Origin: Desulfococcaceae bacterium HSG9
GTDB taxonomy: Bacteria; Desulfobacterota; Desulfobacteria; Desulfobacterales; JAUCGF01
Length of the DNA: 64,000 nucleotides
Assembly (NCBI GenBank): GCA_030378005.1
Contig: JAUCGF010000075.1
Coordinates: 1-64,000, forward strand
Direction: 5' to 3'
Part shown: positions 26,818 through 33,845 of the stretch, piece by piece
Layout of the letters: each line of letters begins with the position of its first letter
How positions within the stretch are numbered: the first letter of the stretch is position 1
Made by a program: the position numbers and the translations under genes
Notes under the pieces: model-generated
The model's input: the letters and a program-made list of their open reading frames with translations, nothing else
Told to the model about the DNA's origin: nothing
The model's database searches: none

Positions 26818-27960
26818 TCAATGAAATATTTCTTCTGGCCACGGTACAAAATGCTTTATTTGATCTCTTGTATTTAGAGTCAGAAAAGTACTTCCTTCAG
26901 AATTGGTATTAATCCCATAGTAAAGTGCCCCTTCAGAAATGATGTCAAATATATTTCTAAAGTCTATTGTGTGTATATTTACTGGGATATCCTGTAAGTT
27001 ATTTATATACTCAACGATATTATCCTTAATATAAGGTACACATAAGTATTCTTCACTGATAATAACAGAATTTACTTTTATAAAATTATTCTCACCATCT
27101 CGTATGATAGAATTTAATGGTTCAAAAATTTGATCTGATAAATACTCTTTTTTTAAATAATCGTTAACTATACCTAAAGGAAAGTCAATAAACATTTTAT
27201 AATCATCTTTTCTTAGATAAAATTCATTTTTCATCTTTTTTTTGAACAAATCGAATGAATCATCTGTCATATATAAAAAAGACATTGCTCTTAAATCCAT
27301 GTCATATGGAATTCTAATTGATAAGCATTTTGTTTCATTATCTAACTTAGTTTTTGCATCATGGATAGAATCTAATAAGTTGTATAGCGCTCTTTCTTGA
27401 TGAATGATAGCGTCGTCTTCAATTCTTTCAAAACAAGGAAAAAAAATAAAAATGCCAGAATAAGTGCTCATGGATTTATTATCATCATGAATTTTAAGAA
27501 GTTTTGTTAGATATGAGTCAATTAGTTTCGCTATCTTCTTATCAAGTAAATTACCACCACCCAAAACATTAATTCTTTCATGAGAACCTTTATTTTTAAA
27601 GCTGATATTGTATGAAGATTTACTAAACTTGCTGCATTCAACTCTGTAAAGAGATATATTAGTTGTGTTCTGGCTTATATTTACATGGAGAATGTTTTCA
27701 TGGCTTCCTTCATTTAATATTAGCACATTTTTATCTATATGGCGTTTTCTTAAATAATTATATATAATAGCCAATGACTTATTAACAGGTAAAATTTCTT
27801 TTAACTCAGGTATTGTTTCAAATATTGTTTTCCTAATGAAATAGATTGTATCATCTGAGTAAAAATTCGGATGAACAAATACTAATTTGTCATATTTTTT
27901 AGAGTTTCGAAATTTCATGATGTAATTATCATGTAACGTTTTAAATACAAATTTTACCAA
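26818..27960 (-). CDS. Degenerate Hsp70/actin-fold nucleotide-binding-domain-like protein
   Basis: 380 residues, possibly the C-terminal part of one protein with the TIR gene upstream. Segments line up in order with the Hsp70 ATPase domain: KLVFVHPNFYSDD (like the VITVPAYF strand), ILPVNKSLAIIYNYL (like INEPTAAALAYGL), VLILNEGSHENILHV (phosphate-2 loop), INVLGGGNLLDKKI, LLDSIHDAKTKLDNE (like the E..K..LS helix), and SVIISEEYLCVPYIKDNIV with ISEGALYYGI (adenosine region). The usual DLGGGT and VGGS glycines are not kept, so ATP binding may be lost or altered. It starts at a TTG overlapping the stop of the TIR gene in the -1 frame. AT-rich. The similarity is by eye and should be treated as a fold-level guess. 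Confidence 0.6.
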   Translation of the reverse strand: MVKFVFKTLHDNYIMKFRNSKKYDKLVFVHPNFYSDDTIYFIRKTIFETIPELKEILPVNKSLAIIYNYLRKRHIDKNVLILNEGSHENILHVNISQNTTNISLYRVECSKFSKSSYNISFKNKGSHERINVLGGGNLLDKKIAKLIDSYLTKLLKIHDDNKSMSTYSGIFIFFPCFERIEDDAIIHQERALYNLLDSIHDAKTKLDNETKCLSIRIPYDMDLRAMSFLYMTDDSFDLFKKKMKNEFYLRKDDYKMFIDFPLGIVNDYLKKEYLSDQIFEPLNSIIRDGENNFIKVNSVIISEEYLCVPYIKDNIVEYINNLQDIPVNIHTIDFRNIFDIISEGALYYGINTNSEGSTFLTLNTRDQIKHFVPWPEEIFH

Positions 27961-28724
27961 ATTAATAATAGGAAGTAAGCTGCTGTCAGGTAATTACAAT
28001 ATTGCTCTGTATCTATATATGTTTCTAATGAAGTTATTAAGTAAGAGTTTTTTTTCAATAATCCACCAAAAGTTGGAGGGGAAAAATGAAGCTCTTTATT
28101 TCTGTCAAGATATATAGCACTTGATATTAAATTTCTTTTATTAACCCTTGAAGTGTCAAATTTATTATTATATAAATTTTCCCATAGTCGATTCATAGGT
28201 ATGTTTTCGCACACTTGTTCATTTTCTATAATTGTCGCATTAGCAGCAGCCGTTTCAATATTACCATAATATATTGATACCACTTCATTGCTTATATTCT
28301 TTATTTTTTTTAAATCTTTAATTCCTATAACTTGCAATATCTTTTTTAATCCAGATTGATAAGATGGGAACAAATCAACCCAATGGATTTCAAGTAGTTT
28401 ATCATCAACTGGCTCACAACTATTAATTTTCACTGGAATAATAAAAATATCATCTGATGGCAATTCATCAACAACGTCAAAAGCAGTTTTTAATTCCTTT
28501 TGAATATGTCCTCTTTTTGATATTGAATTCGATGAAATTAGTGCAAGGAAAAAATTACTGCCCTTTATGGCTTTTTTTATTTCTGCTTTCCATTTTTGAC
28601 CTGGGAGAAGAATTTCACTATCTAACCACGTTTCTACACCATTATTAGTTAAATCAATATATATCTTTTTGGCAATATCGCAATCTTCTCTTGCATAGCT
28701 AATGAATACTTTATTTTTCATCAT
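27954..28724 (-). CDS. TIR-domain protein with Hsp70-like N-terminal segment
   Basis: About 256 residues from the ATG at 28724 (a GTG two codons upstream is possible; no ribosome site). Residues 1-135 are a TIR domain: KVFISYARED, VETWLDSE, FFLALISSNSISKRGHIQKEL with the likely NAD-cleaving Glu at about residue 77, then IIPVKIN. Bacterial TIR domains typically consume NAD or make signal molecules during phage defence. From about residue 148 the sequence (VSIYYGNIETAAANATI, RNLISSAIYLDRNKELHF) resembles the start of an Hsp70 ATPase domain, which continues in the next gene in the -1 frame. Both lie in one cassette between attC2 and attC1. Confidence 0.8.
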   Translation of the reverse strand: MMKNKVFISYAREDCDIAKKIYIDLTNNGVETWLDSEILLPGQKWKAEIKKAIKGSNFFLALISSNSISKRGHIQKELKTAFDVVDELPSDDIFIIPVKINSCEPVDDKLLEIHWVDLFPSYQSGLKKILQVIGIKDLKKIKNISNEVVSIYYGNIETAAANATIIENEQVCENIPMNRLWENLYNNKFDTSRVNKRNLISSAIYLDRNKELHFSPPTFGGLLKKNSYLITSLETYIDTEQYCNYLTAAYFLLLIW

Positions 28725-28779
28725 AAGCACAATTACTTAAAGTGTATGTTTTGTTCTTTCCTTCTTAAAATGTATTAGC

Positions 28780-28910
28780 GGCTAACGTTTGAACTCAGCG
28801 GAAAAATGAGTGCGTTGCAAGGAGTTTTGATTTATCAAAATTCTTATTACGTGACGGAAAGCAGACCAAACCCCGGACATCATTTTTTCCGCTGAAGTGA
28901 CTTGTTATAT
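28780..28910 (-). other. attC: Integron attC recombination site 2
   Basis: Minus strand: R'' ATATAAC (complement of 28904-28910), AAGTCACTTCAGCGG arm, variable loop, complementary CCGCTGAGTTCAAAC arm and R' GTTAGCC (complement of 28780-28786). The extrahelical asymmetry (GTCACTTCAGCGG against CCGCTGAGTTC) is characteristic of attC. It follows the QueG-like gene by 8 bp. Confidence 0.88.
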
Positions 28911-28917
28911 TCAGATT

Positions 28918-29634
28918 TCACTCATCAACTTTTTTCAGCACTTTCTGACCATAAGGGCAGACTGACGAACAGATTCCACAATTGTGTCCTTTGTGGTATT
29001 GAAAATAGTGTTCCTTTTTCCATAGGTCACATGCTTCCACATCCAATATTTCCTCCCGGGCTGACCCAGTATACCATTTCCTACCTTTTAAAGCCTTTGC
29101 AGGGCAGGCCTCGACACAGCTCATACAGCTACCGCAAAAATTTTTTTCTACAGAGGATCCACACGGAAGTTCAATGTCGGAGAAGACTGTCCCCAGTCTG
29201 ACCCAAGAACCGTACGGACGTGTAATTAACTGACAATGACGTCCAATCCAGCCCAGACCTGCTCTTGTCGCTGCTGTTTTGTGTGGGAAATCACCTTTAA
29301 TCTTCACCGGATCTGAACGTACAGATGCAGCTAACGGCCAGGATTGAAAACCTCTTGTTTTGAGTACTTCCGCTAAAGCTGTTGATAATTGATTGATATG
29401 GTTGTTCACTCTGACGTACTCATCGGCATATGCCTGATTGGGCCCATTATGAATCCTGCCCATTATTTGTGGATTCATTGGAATTGCCAATGAAATAGCG
29501 AGAGGGAACTCTTTTCCAGTTTGATCTGAAGGTGTGGGTAAATCTTGAAGGTCTGCCACACCCCAAAGAGTAACTTTATGTGCTTCCATCCACTCGGTAA
29601 GCCATGTTGGGAATGTCGTTGATATGGTCGGCAA
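28918..29634 (-). CDS. QueG-like double [4Fe-4S] cluster protein (integron cassette)
   Basis: 238 residues from a TTG about 20 bp after the preceding attC. Two ferredoxin-like clusters are evident: CGSCMSCVEACPAKAL (around residue 163) and CGICSSVCPYGQ near the C-terminus. Upstream lie AATRAGLGWIGRH and WVRLGTVFSDIELP, typical of epoxyqueuosine reductase (QueG) relatives. It is shorter than true QueG (about 350-380 residues) and lacks the C-terminal HEAT-like part, so it is probably a QueG-like reductase rather than the tRNA enzyme itself. Related small proteins are known as integron cassette cargo. Substrate unknown. Confidence 0.75.
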   Translation of the reverse strand: MPTISTTFPTWLTEWMEAHKVTLWGVADLQDLPTPSDQTGKEFPLAISLAIPMNPQIMGRIHNGPNQAYADEYVRVNNHINQLSTALAEVLKTRGFQSWPLAASVRSDPVKIKGDFPHKTAATRAGLGWIGRHCQLITRPYGSWVRLGTVFSDIELPCGSSVEKNFCGSCMSCVEACPAKALKGRKWYTGSAREEILDVEACDLWKKEHYFQYHKGHNCGICSSVCPYGQKVLKKVDE

Positions 29635-29650
29635 AGTATTATTTCCTACA

Positions 29651-29749
29651 ATATAACGTTTACATCACCGGCCTGCGTTGTGGCGCGACTTTTGCGCTTT
29701 TTGCAAAAGGCGTGACGCAGCGCAGGTCGGGTGTATGTTTATGTTATGT
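29651..29749 (-). other. attC: Integron attC recombination site 3
   Basis: Minus strand: R'' ACATAAC (complement of 29743-29749), arm with CACCCGACCTGCG, loop with an internal CGCC/GGCG stem, complementary CGCAGGCCGGTG arm and R' GTTATAT (complement of 29651-29657). It begins 5 bp before the stop of the nuclease-like gene region at 29754. Confidence 0.88.
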
Positions 29750-29753
29750 GAAT

Positions 29754-30638
29754 TTAGACTTTTAGATCATATAACTCAATAGCAGAATATTGTGAAAAAG
29801 AGTTATTAACACCTTCATCACAGCCAAAATAATTTTCAAGAATACTCTTCAATGATGAAACTGTTATTATCTCTAAGTGGGATAGTGTATACCAAGCGAA
29901 GTCATTGAATAAGTAGTTATCCCCCACATAACCAACCTTCCACTTTTGCCCAACATATTGCGTAAGATGATTGCATAATTCAATGTTACCTAGCATATTC
30001 CCTTCTTGATCATATTTAACCACCCAAAGCCTATCATCTGGAATCACTAATACAGGCAATACTAATTCAACTTTACCATCGATACCTTGATCCTTGTAAT
30101 GTGCCTTTGCAATTAAATCATAAGCGGAGTGGATTGCTTGATTGATTTTCTCAAATACTGAACCATCATTGGAAGTTATTCCATTTGCTGTTCTACCTAC
30201 TTGATCTATTGATTTTGCGACAAATTCATCTTTTTTATAGAGGCTATGTGGTGATGACAATCGTTTCATTATCGAGCTAGGATCCTTGCCTGTAAGTATA
30301 CTTTTGTTTTTATCAACATGTTTATTTACCAAAACATTATGATAGCTTTCATCTTGTTTTCTTTTACAACAATGCGCGACTAGTGGAAAGTTCTCCCTGA
30401 AATTTTTACATTCTACGCTTAGTTTTACATGCCTAAAACCAAAAGACTTTGTTGCCCTTATATCAAATTCCCGTGTTTTTTTTGTAATTGGATCTTCGTA
30501 AATGCCACTGTGTTCGCATTCAAACCCCATTTGGTTTAGTAAATTTAGAACTTTTAACTCAAATGAAAAATCAGAATATTGATCAAGGTATTCTTCGATA
30601 TCGTGCTTTTTTATAGGTTCTTGATATAATTTAGCCAT
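29754..30638 (-). CDS. PD-(D/E)XK nuclease-like protein (integron cassette)
   Basis: 294 residues. The N-terminal 90 residues look like a restriction-endonuclease fold: FELKVLNLLNQMGFE (helix with Glu 27), TREFDIRA (Asp 59) and LSVECKNF (Glu 76-x-Lys 78), the Glu...Asp...ExK order of Mrr/PD-(D/E)XK nucleases. The rest has no recognised domain, though it contains strand-rich stretches such as VELVLPVLVIPDDRLWVV. No ribosome site is seen, as is common for integron cassettes. It probably cleaves nucleic acid; whether it is a solitary defence nuclease or another enzyme cannot be told. Confidence 0.6.
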   Translation of the reverse strand: MAKLYQEPIKKHDIEEYLDQYSDFSFELKVLNLLNQMGFECEHSGIYEDPITKKTREFDIRATKSFGFRHVKLSVECKNFRENFPLVAHCCKRKQDESYHNVLVNKHVDKNKSILTGKDPSSIMKRLSSPHSLYKKDEFVAKSIDQVGRTANGITSNDGSVFEKINQAIHSAYDLIAKAHYKDQGIDGKVELVLPVLVIPDDRLWVVKYDQEGNMLGNIELCNHLTQYVGQKWKVGYVGDNYLFNDFAWYTLSHLEIITVSSLKSILENYFGCDEGVNNSFSQYSAIELYDLKV

Positions 30639-30660
30639 AATTTCTTGATAAGTTCAGTAG

Positions 30661-30799
30661 ACATAACGCCTCGGTTGTGAAGCCCTAAAAGCGCCCTAAA
30701 CGGAGGCACACAGCCAAATTAACCACTGAACCTTAGTAGCGGGCACATATGCTGAAATTGCGCCGCGCTTTTAGGGTCGTTACCAACCGTTTGTTAGAA
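30661..30799 (-). other. attC: Integron attC recombination site 4
   Basis: Minus strand: R'' TTCTAAC (complement of 30793-30799), AAACGGTTGG arm, long stem GACCCTAAAAGCGC with its complement GCGCTTTTAGGGC, then CACAACCGAGGC and R' GTTATGT (complement of 30661-30667). A clean attC ending the two-gene ricin/Ig-like cassette. Confidence 0.88.
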
Positions 30800-30827
30800 T
30801 TCTTGTCATCCCACCATACTCATGTTT

Positions 30828-31268
30828 TTACTGTCGGACAGTCACCTCGATAGTTGCTGAGTTATATTCCCGTCCATATTTATCTTTTAGCGTTGCTTCA
30901 ATGACATGGGCCTTCCCACCAAAACGTGCATTCGGGAACACCCAATGTCCATCACTATCTACCGTAATGTCGTCATTCGTTAACGTTTTTTGCTCATACC
31001 ACTCATCTGTCTTGATACGTATCGCCACCTTGAGTCCTAATGTCAGGATTTCATTCTTTGTAAATCCGTTAACCCTTCCTGAAATTTGCCGTTCTATAGG
31101 CTTTTTCTCATTGGATGTCTTGGTGATGATGCTATCGGCTTTCGGTGATAATATCATTATATCTTTTACTTTCGTGTTATTGCCATGAGTCGCAAGATAT
31201 TTGCTAATAAACGGAACGCTTATTGCTCCAATAAGTCCGATAATAGCAGCCCAAATGACAGGTTCCAT
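30828..31268 (-). CDS. Membrane-anchored Ig-like domain protein (integron cassette)
   Basis: 146 residues with a single N-terminal membrane helix (VIWAAIIGLIGAISVPFI) and a soluble part ending in alternating strands: ISGRVNGF, LKVAIRIKTDEWYEQKT, GHWVFPNARFGG, HVIEATLKDKYGREYNSATIEVTV. This pattern resembles a carbohydrate-surface-type immunoglobulin-like domain. A GGAG ribosome site precedes the ATG. The gene starts 24 bp after the ricin-lectin gene in the same cassette, so the two products probably act together. The exact family is not recognised. Confidence 0.55.
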   Translation of the reverse strand: MEPVIWAAIIGLIGAISVPFISKYLATHGNNTKVKDIMILSPKADSIITKTSNEKKPIERQISGRVNGFTKNEILTLGLKVAIRIKTDEWYEQKTLTNDDITVDSDGHWVFPNARFGGKAHVIEATLKDKYGREYNSATIEVTVRQ

Positions 31269-31292
31269 ACTCTTCTCTCCTTCTCTATTCAG

Positions 31293-31859
31293 TTATATTT
31301 TCCCAGCTTCTACAATTTTCCAGAGTTGATTATCACCACCATGAAAATCATACTGCTGAATACGAGTTCCGCTTCTTTTCTTCCACCCTGAAACATCCAA
31401 ACATTTTCCACTATATTTCGAACGTATTTGATAATACCCACTGTGCGCAGGTACAAGCTCCCATAACTGGTTATCCCCACAATGGAGAGCGTATTGCTGA
31501 ATAGGAACGCTATCCTCCTTTCGCCAACCTGAAACATCCAGGCATTTGTGGCTATGTCGCGACATGATCGCAAAATAGTGTTCATCGATAGGGACAAATT
31601 GCCATCTCTGGTTATTTCCTTTATGCAGCCTGTATTGCTGGATCTGAGCAGAATCGTCTTTTCGCCAACCCGATACGTCGAGGCACTTTTTATTATGTTT
31701 GGAAAGAATATAATAACTTTTCATGGGGTCCATATTCTGCCCAAAAATTTTAGACGTTCTTAATTTGAGTAACTCGTAGGCTTCATTGACAACCTTTTCA
31801 CCAAACTTTGTCGCACCACCAGTAATGATTGCTATGATTGCAGATGTAAAAATGTCCAT
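31293..31859 (-). CDS. Ricin B-type lectin domain protein with an N-terminal effector-like segment (integron cassette)
   Basis: 188 residues. Residues about 50-188 form a ricin-type beta-trefoil with three repeats, each holding KCLDVSGWxK and a QxW motif (NQRWQF, NQLWEL, NQLWKI), a fold that binds glycans. The first 40 residues (AIIAIITGGATKFGEKVV then NEAYELLKLRTSKIFG) resemble a short N-terminal module seen on bacterial conflict or adaptor proteins; that likeness is from memory and uncertain. It is the first gene of the cassette whose second gene encodes a membrane Ig-like protein. Inference: a sensor or effector that recognises a surface glycan or phage component. Confidence 0.7.
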   Translation of the reverse strand: MDIFTSAIIAIITGGATKFGEKVVNEAYELLKLRTSKIFGQNMDPMKSYYILSKHNKKCLDVSGWRKDDSAQIQQYRLHKGNNQRWQFVPIDEHYFAIMSRHSHKCLDVSGWRKEDSVPIQQYALHCGDNQLWELVPAHSGYYQIRSKYSGKCLDVSGWKKRSGTRIQQYDFHGGDNQLWKIVEAGKI

Positions 31860-31895
31860 TACTTGTATCAGCCCTCTCCTTTATTAAATGTAGAA

Positions 31896-31980
31896 TTCTA
31901 ACAGTGTTAATAGGCGGAAAATTTTTCCATGATATCAGAAGATATATATGGAAAAATATTCCGCCTATACAGATATTATC
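31896..31980 (-). other. Degenerate attC-like site at the upstream edge of the array
   Basis: Minus strand: a good R' TTAGAAT context (GTTAGAA, complement of 31896-31902) and a long inner stem (ATAGGCGGAA... pairing with ...TTTTCCGCCTAT). The R'' box at the other end (near 31972-31980) no longer reads as CTAAC. This would be the attC of a lost upstream cassette, broken next to the tnpB element. Confidence 0.5.
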
Positions 31981-32110
31981 AACAAAAACTGTAAAATTAA
32001 AAATTGAGTTTGATATTTTTATCTATAAATCAATTTTCCATTTATCAGGATATTATCGCAAAAATATGGATATTACCAAATTGTGATTATAGTTAAGCAA
32101 AACATAGCAA

Positions 32111-32132
32111 TTTAACCTTAAATATGGTTAAA
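32111..32132. repeat. Right-end hairpin of the IS605-type element
   Basis: TTTAACC (32111-32117) pairs with GGTTAAA (32126-32132) immediately around the tnpB stop. IS200/IS605 elements carry such subterminal hairpins, and tnpB guide RNAs span this region, so the omega RNA would run from the end of tnpB through here toward lower coordinates. Confidence 0.45.
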
Positions 32133-33183
32133 TAACCTGCTTTGAATATGAGACTTGAGGACTGTAAGCTCCCAAGTGTAGAATATTTAAAGAAGCGTTG
32201 AGGTCGGCATCCATAATATTTCCACAAGCACATTTGTAAATCTCACCCCTGCGGTTTGACTTACAAATAGCTTCGCAACTTGAGCAACGTTGGCTCGTAT
32301 ATTGAGGTGGGACTTTCTTAAACAAAATCCCCCGCTCTTCACAAGTCAACGCAAGTTTACTCAAAACTTTTGGATAAACCCACCGCGCAAGTTTGTTGTT
32401 AAAAGATTTTCTTATCTTACCTTTGGATTTATGCTTTACATTCTTTAAATCCTCAGCGTACAAGGCATTGGTATCACTCAAATCTAAAAGGTTACATGAA
32501 GCGTTAACAAGATTATCGCGTTCTGTCAAAGCCCTCTTAAACGCCTTGGAACCTTGCTTCTTTCCAGCTATCTTCTCATAAATTTTGTTGTCTCCCAAAA
32601 ACTCACCGTCTGAACTCACGATTAACTTTTTGTACCCTATATCTATCGCTTTCGGTTTACCTTGTGTTTTTATCGGAGGTGCTGTCTTTTGAAAGAATAA
32701 ATCAAGAAAATAACCTTTATCTGTAATTCTTAATCTTACAGATTTCTTAATATCCCAATCATCGTTTATTAGTTTGTTTATATGTTTATGTTTCCTTGAG
32801 GGCAAATTTAAAATGATTTTGTTTCCTATGGATGTTAAACGAATCCAAATATCAAAAGTATTCTCCAAGTCTTGAGTGACAGTCACAAATCGTGAGTCTA
32901 AATCCATCACCAGCTTATTAAATTTCGGTTTCGTTTTTCTCTTCTTTTTTCTTTGAGATTTAACAATAGCAAGAGCTTGCTTTGCGGCGGCTTGCCTCAA
33001 CCTGGCAGAAAGCCGGCTCTCAACCGCGGTATTTTTTACAAACTTACCGGAGAATTGTTTTTGTTTCCAAAGGGAGTCAATGAAAAGATTTATAACCCTT
33101 TGATACTCTATGGCTGTGGTGTGAACTTTTTGGAGCTTTCCGGCATTGGCGTATTTAAGATTCACAGTTGATTTTCTTATCAT
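32128..33183 (-). CDS. tnpB: IS200/IS605-family TnpB (OrfB) RNA-guided nuclease
   Basis: 351 residues. RuvC-like active site: Asp 181 (AIDIGYKKL), Glu 244 (LYAEDLKNV) and Asp 325/327 (DADLNASLNI). A four-cysteine zinc ribbon (C300, C303, C318, C320; CSSC ... CAC) sits between the last two. The full-length, undamaged frame suggests a working gene. TnpB proteins are nucleases guided by an RNA from the element's right end and help it persist after excision; TnpA, needed for movement, is not seen nearby. Inserted at the upstream edge of the integron cassette array. Confidence 0.9.
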   Translation of the reverse strand: MIRKSTVNLKYANAGKLQKVHTTAIEYQRVINLFIDSLWKQKQFSGKFVKNTAVESRLSARLRQAAAKQALAIVKSQRKKKRKTKPKFNKLVMDLDSRFVTVTQDLENTFDIWIRLTSIGNKIILNLPSRKHKHINKLINDDWDIKKSVRLRITDKGYFLDLFFQKTAPPIKTQGKPKAIDIGYKKLIVSSDGEFLGDNKIYEKIAGKKQGSKAFKRALTERDNLVNASCNLLDLSDTNALYAEDLKNVKHKSKGKIRKSFNNKLARWVYPKVLSKLALTCEERGILFKKVPPQYTSQRCSSCEAICKSNRRGEIYKCACGNIMDADLNASLNILHLGAYSPQVSYSKQVI

Positions 33184-33557
33184 TTTTCAACTCTTTTATC
33201 AAGCTTTCGGTTTTTCGTTCGCTTATTCTCAAACCATACAATCTGGCAACAAGGGTATTTGTTATTATTTCGTATATATTTGTTAATAATTCAAAAGTAT
33301 TGTTATTATACCATATTTTGAGGCATGTCCTGAAAGCCCATCACATACCAGCCCGGTTATGCCGGCAGCCAACGCCGGCCACGATTGATGTTAACGCCGA
33401 CAGTTTTTACAGCGTTGATCACCCTGCCGACTTTAATGCTTAAATACCGTTAACTACATGTTATTAACATCAAAAGTCAACCCCAAAAGGAGCCAGACTT
33501 CCGCATATTTTAATTAACAAACTCAACCTTTTCCGGTGTCAAAAAGACAGTTGTAGG
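33184..33557. other. Spacer upstream of tnpB, no gene recognised
   Basis: Presumed to contain the left end of the tnpB element. A short open frame at 33168-33443 (+) lacks a ribosome site and any family resemblance. An imperfect palindrome GTTAACTA/TTATTAAC is near 33449-33470. Nothing else can be supported. Confidence 0.5.
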
Positions 33558-33845
33558 GTGGGCAACCGCATGATTCAACCGGTATTTATTGCTAAACAAG
33601 ACGGCAAAACACGAATGCTGTCAGGTGCATCAGAAATCGGATTTTTTGGAAAAATCCGATTTCTTAAATTGATTGAAAACAATGGGTTGTGGTTAAAACC
33701 GGTGGGCAACCGCATGATTCAACCGGTATTTATTGCTAAACAAGACGGCAAAACATAAATGCTGTCAGGTGCATCAGAAATCGGATTTTTTGGAAAACTT
33801 CGATTTCTTAAATTGCTTGAAAACAACGGCCTGATGACACCGTTC
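33558..33845. repeat. 144-bp tandem duplication holding the 33-bp palindrome (copies 3 and 4)
   Basis: Two nearly identical 144-bp units (33558-33701 and 33702 onward to about 33831). Each contains one copy of the AGAAATCGGATTTTT palindrome (33632-33664 perfect, 33776-33808 with mismatches). The first unit reads through in one frame because 144 is a multiple of three, but it does not look like a gene. The second unit abuts the RND gene fragment. Confidence 0.8.

Noticed and set aside
26727-30799. Simple terminators after each cassette gene
   Set aside because: All four share end boxes of the CTAAC/GTTAG type, asymmetric arms and a fixed position after each gene, which fits attC sites better than terminators without T-runs.
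33168-33443. 91-residue plus-strand protein
   Set aside because: Overlaps the tnpB start, lacks a ribosome site and has no recognisable family.
33558-33758. 66-residue plus-strand protein over the tandem repeat
   Set aside because: The frame is open only because the repeat length is a multiple of three; the second unit contains a stop.
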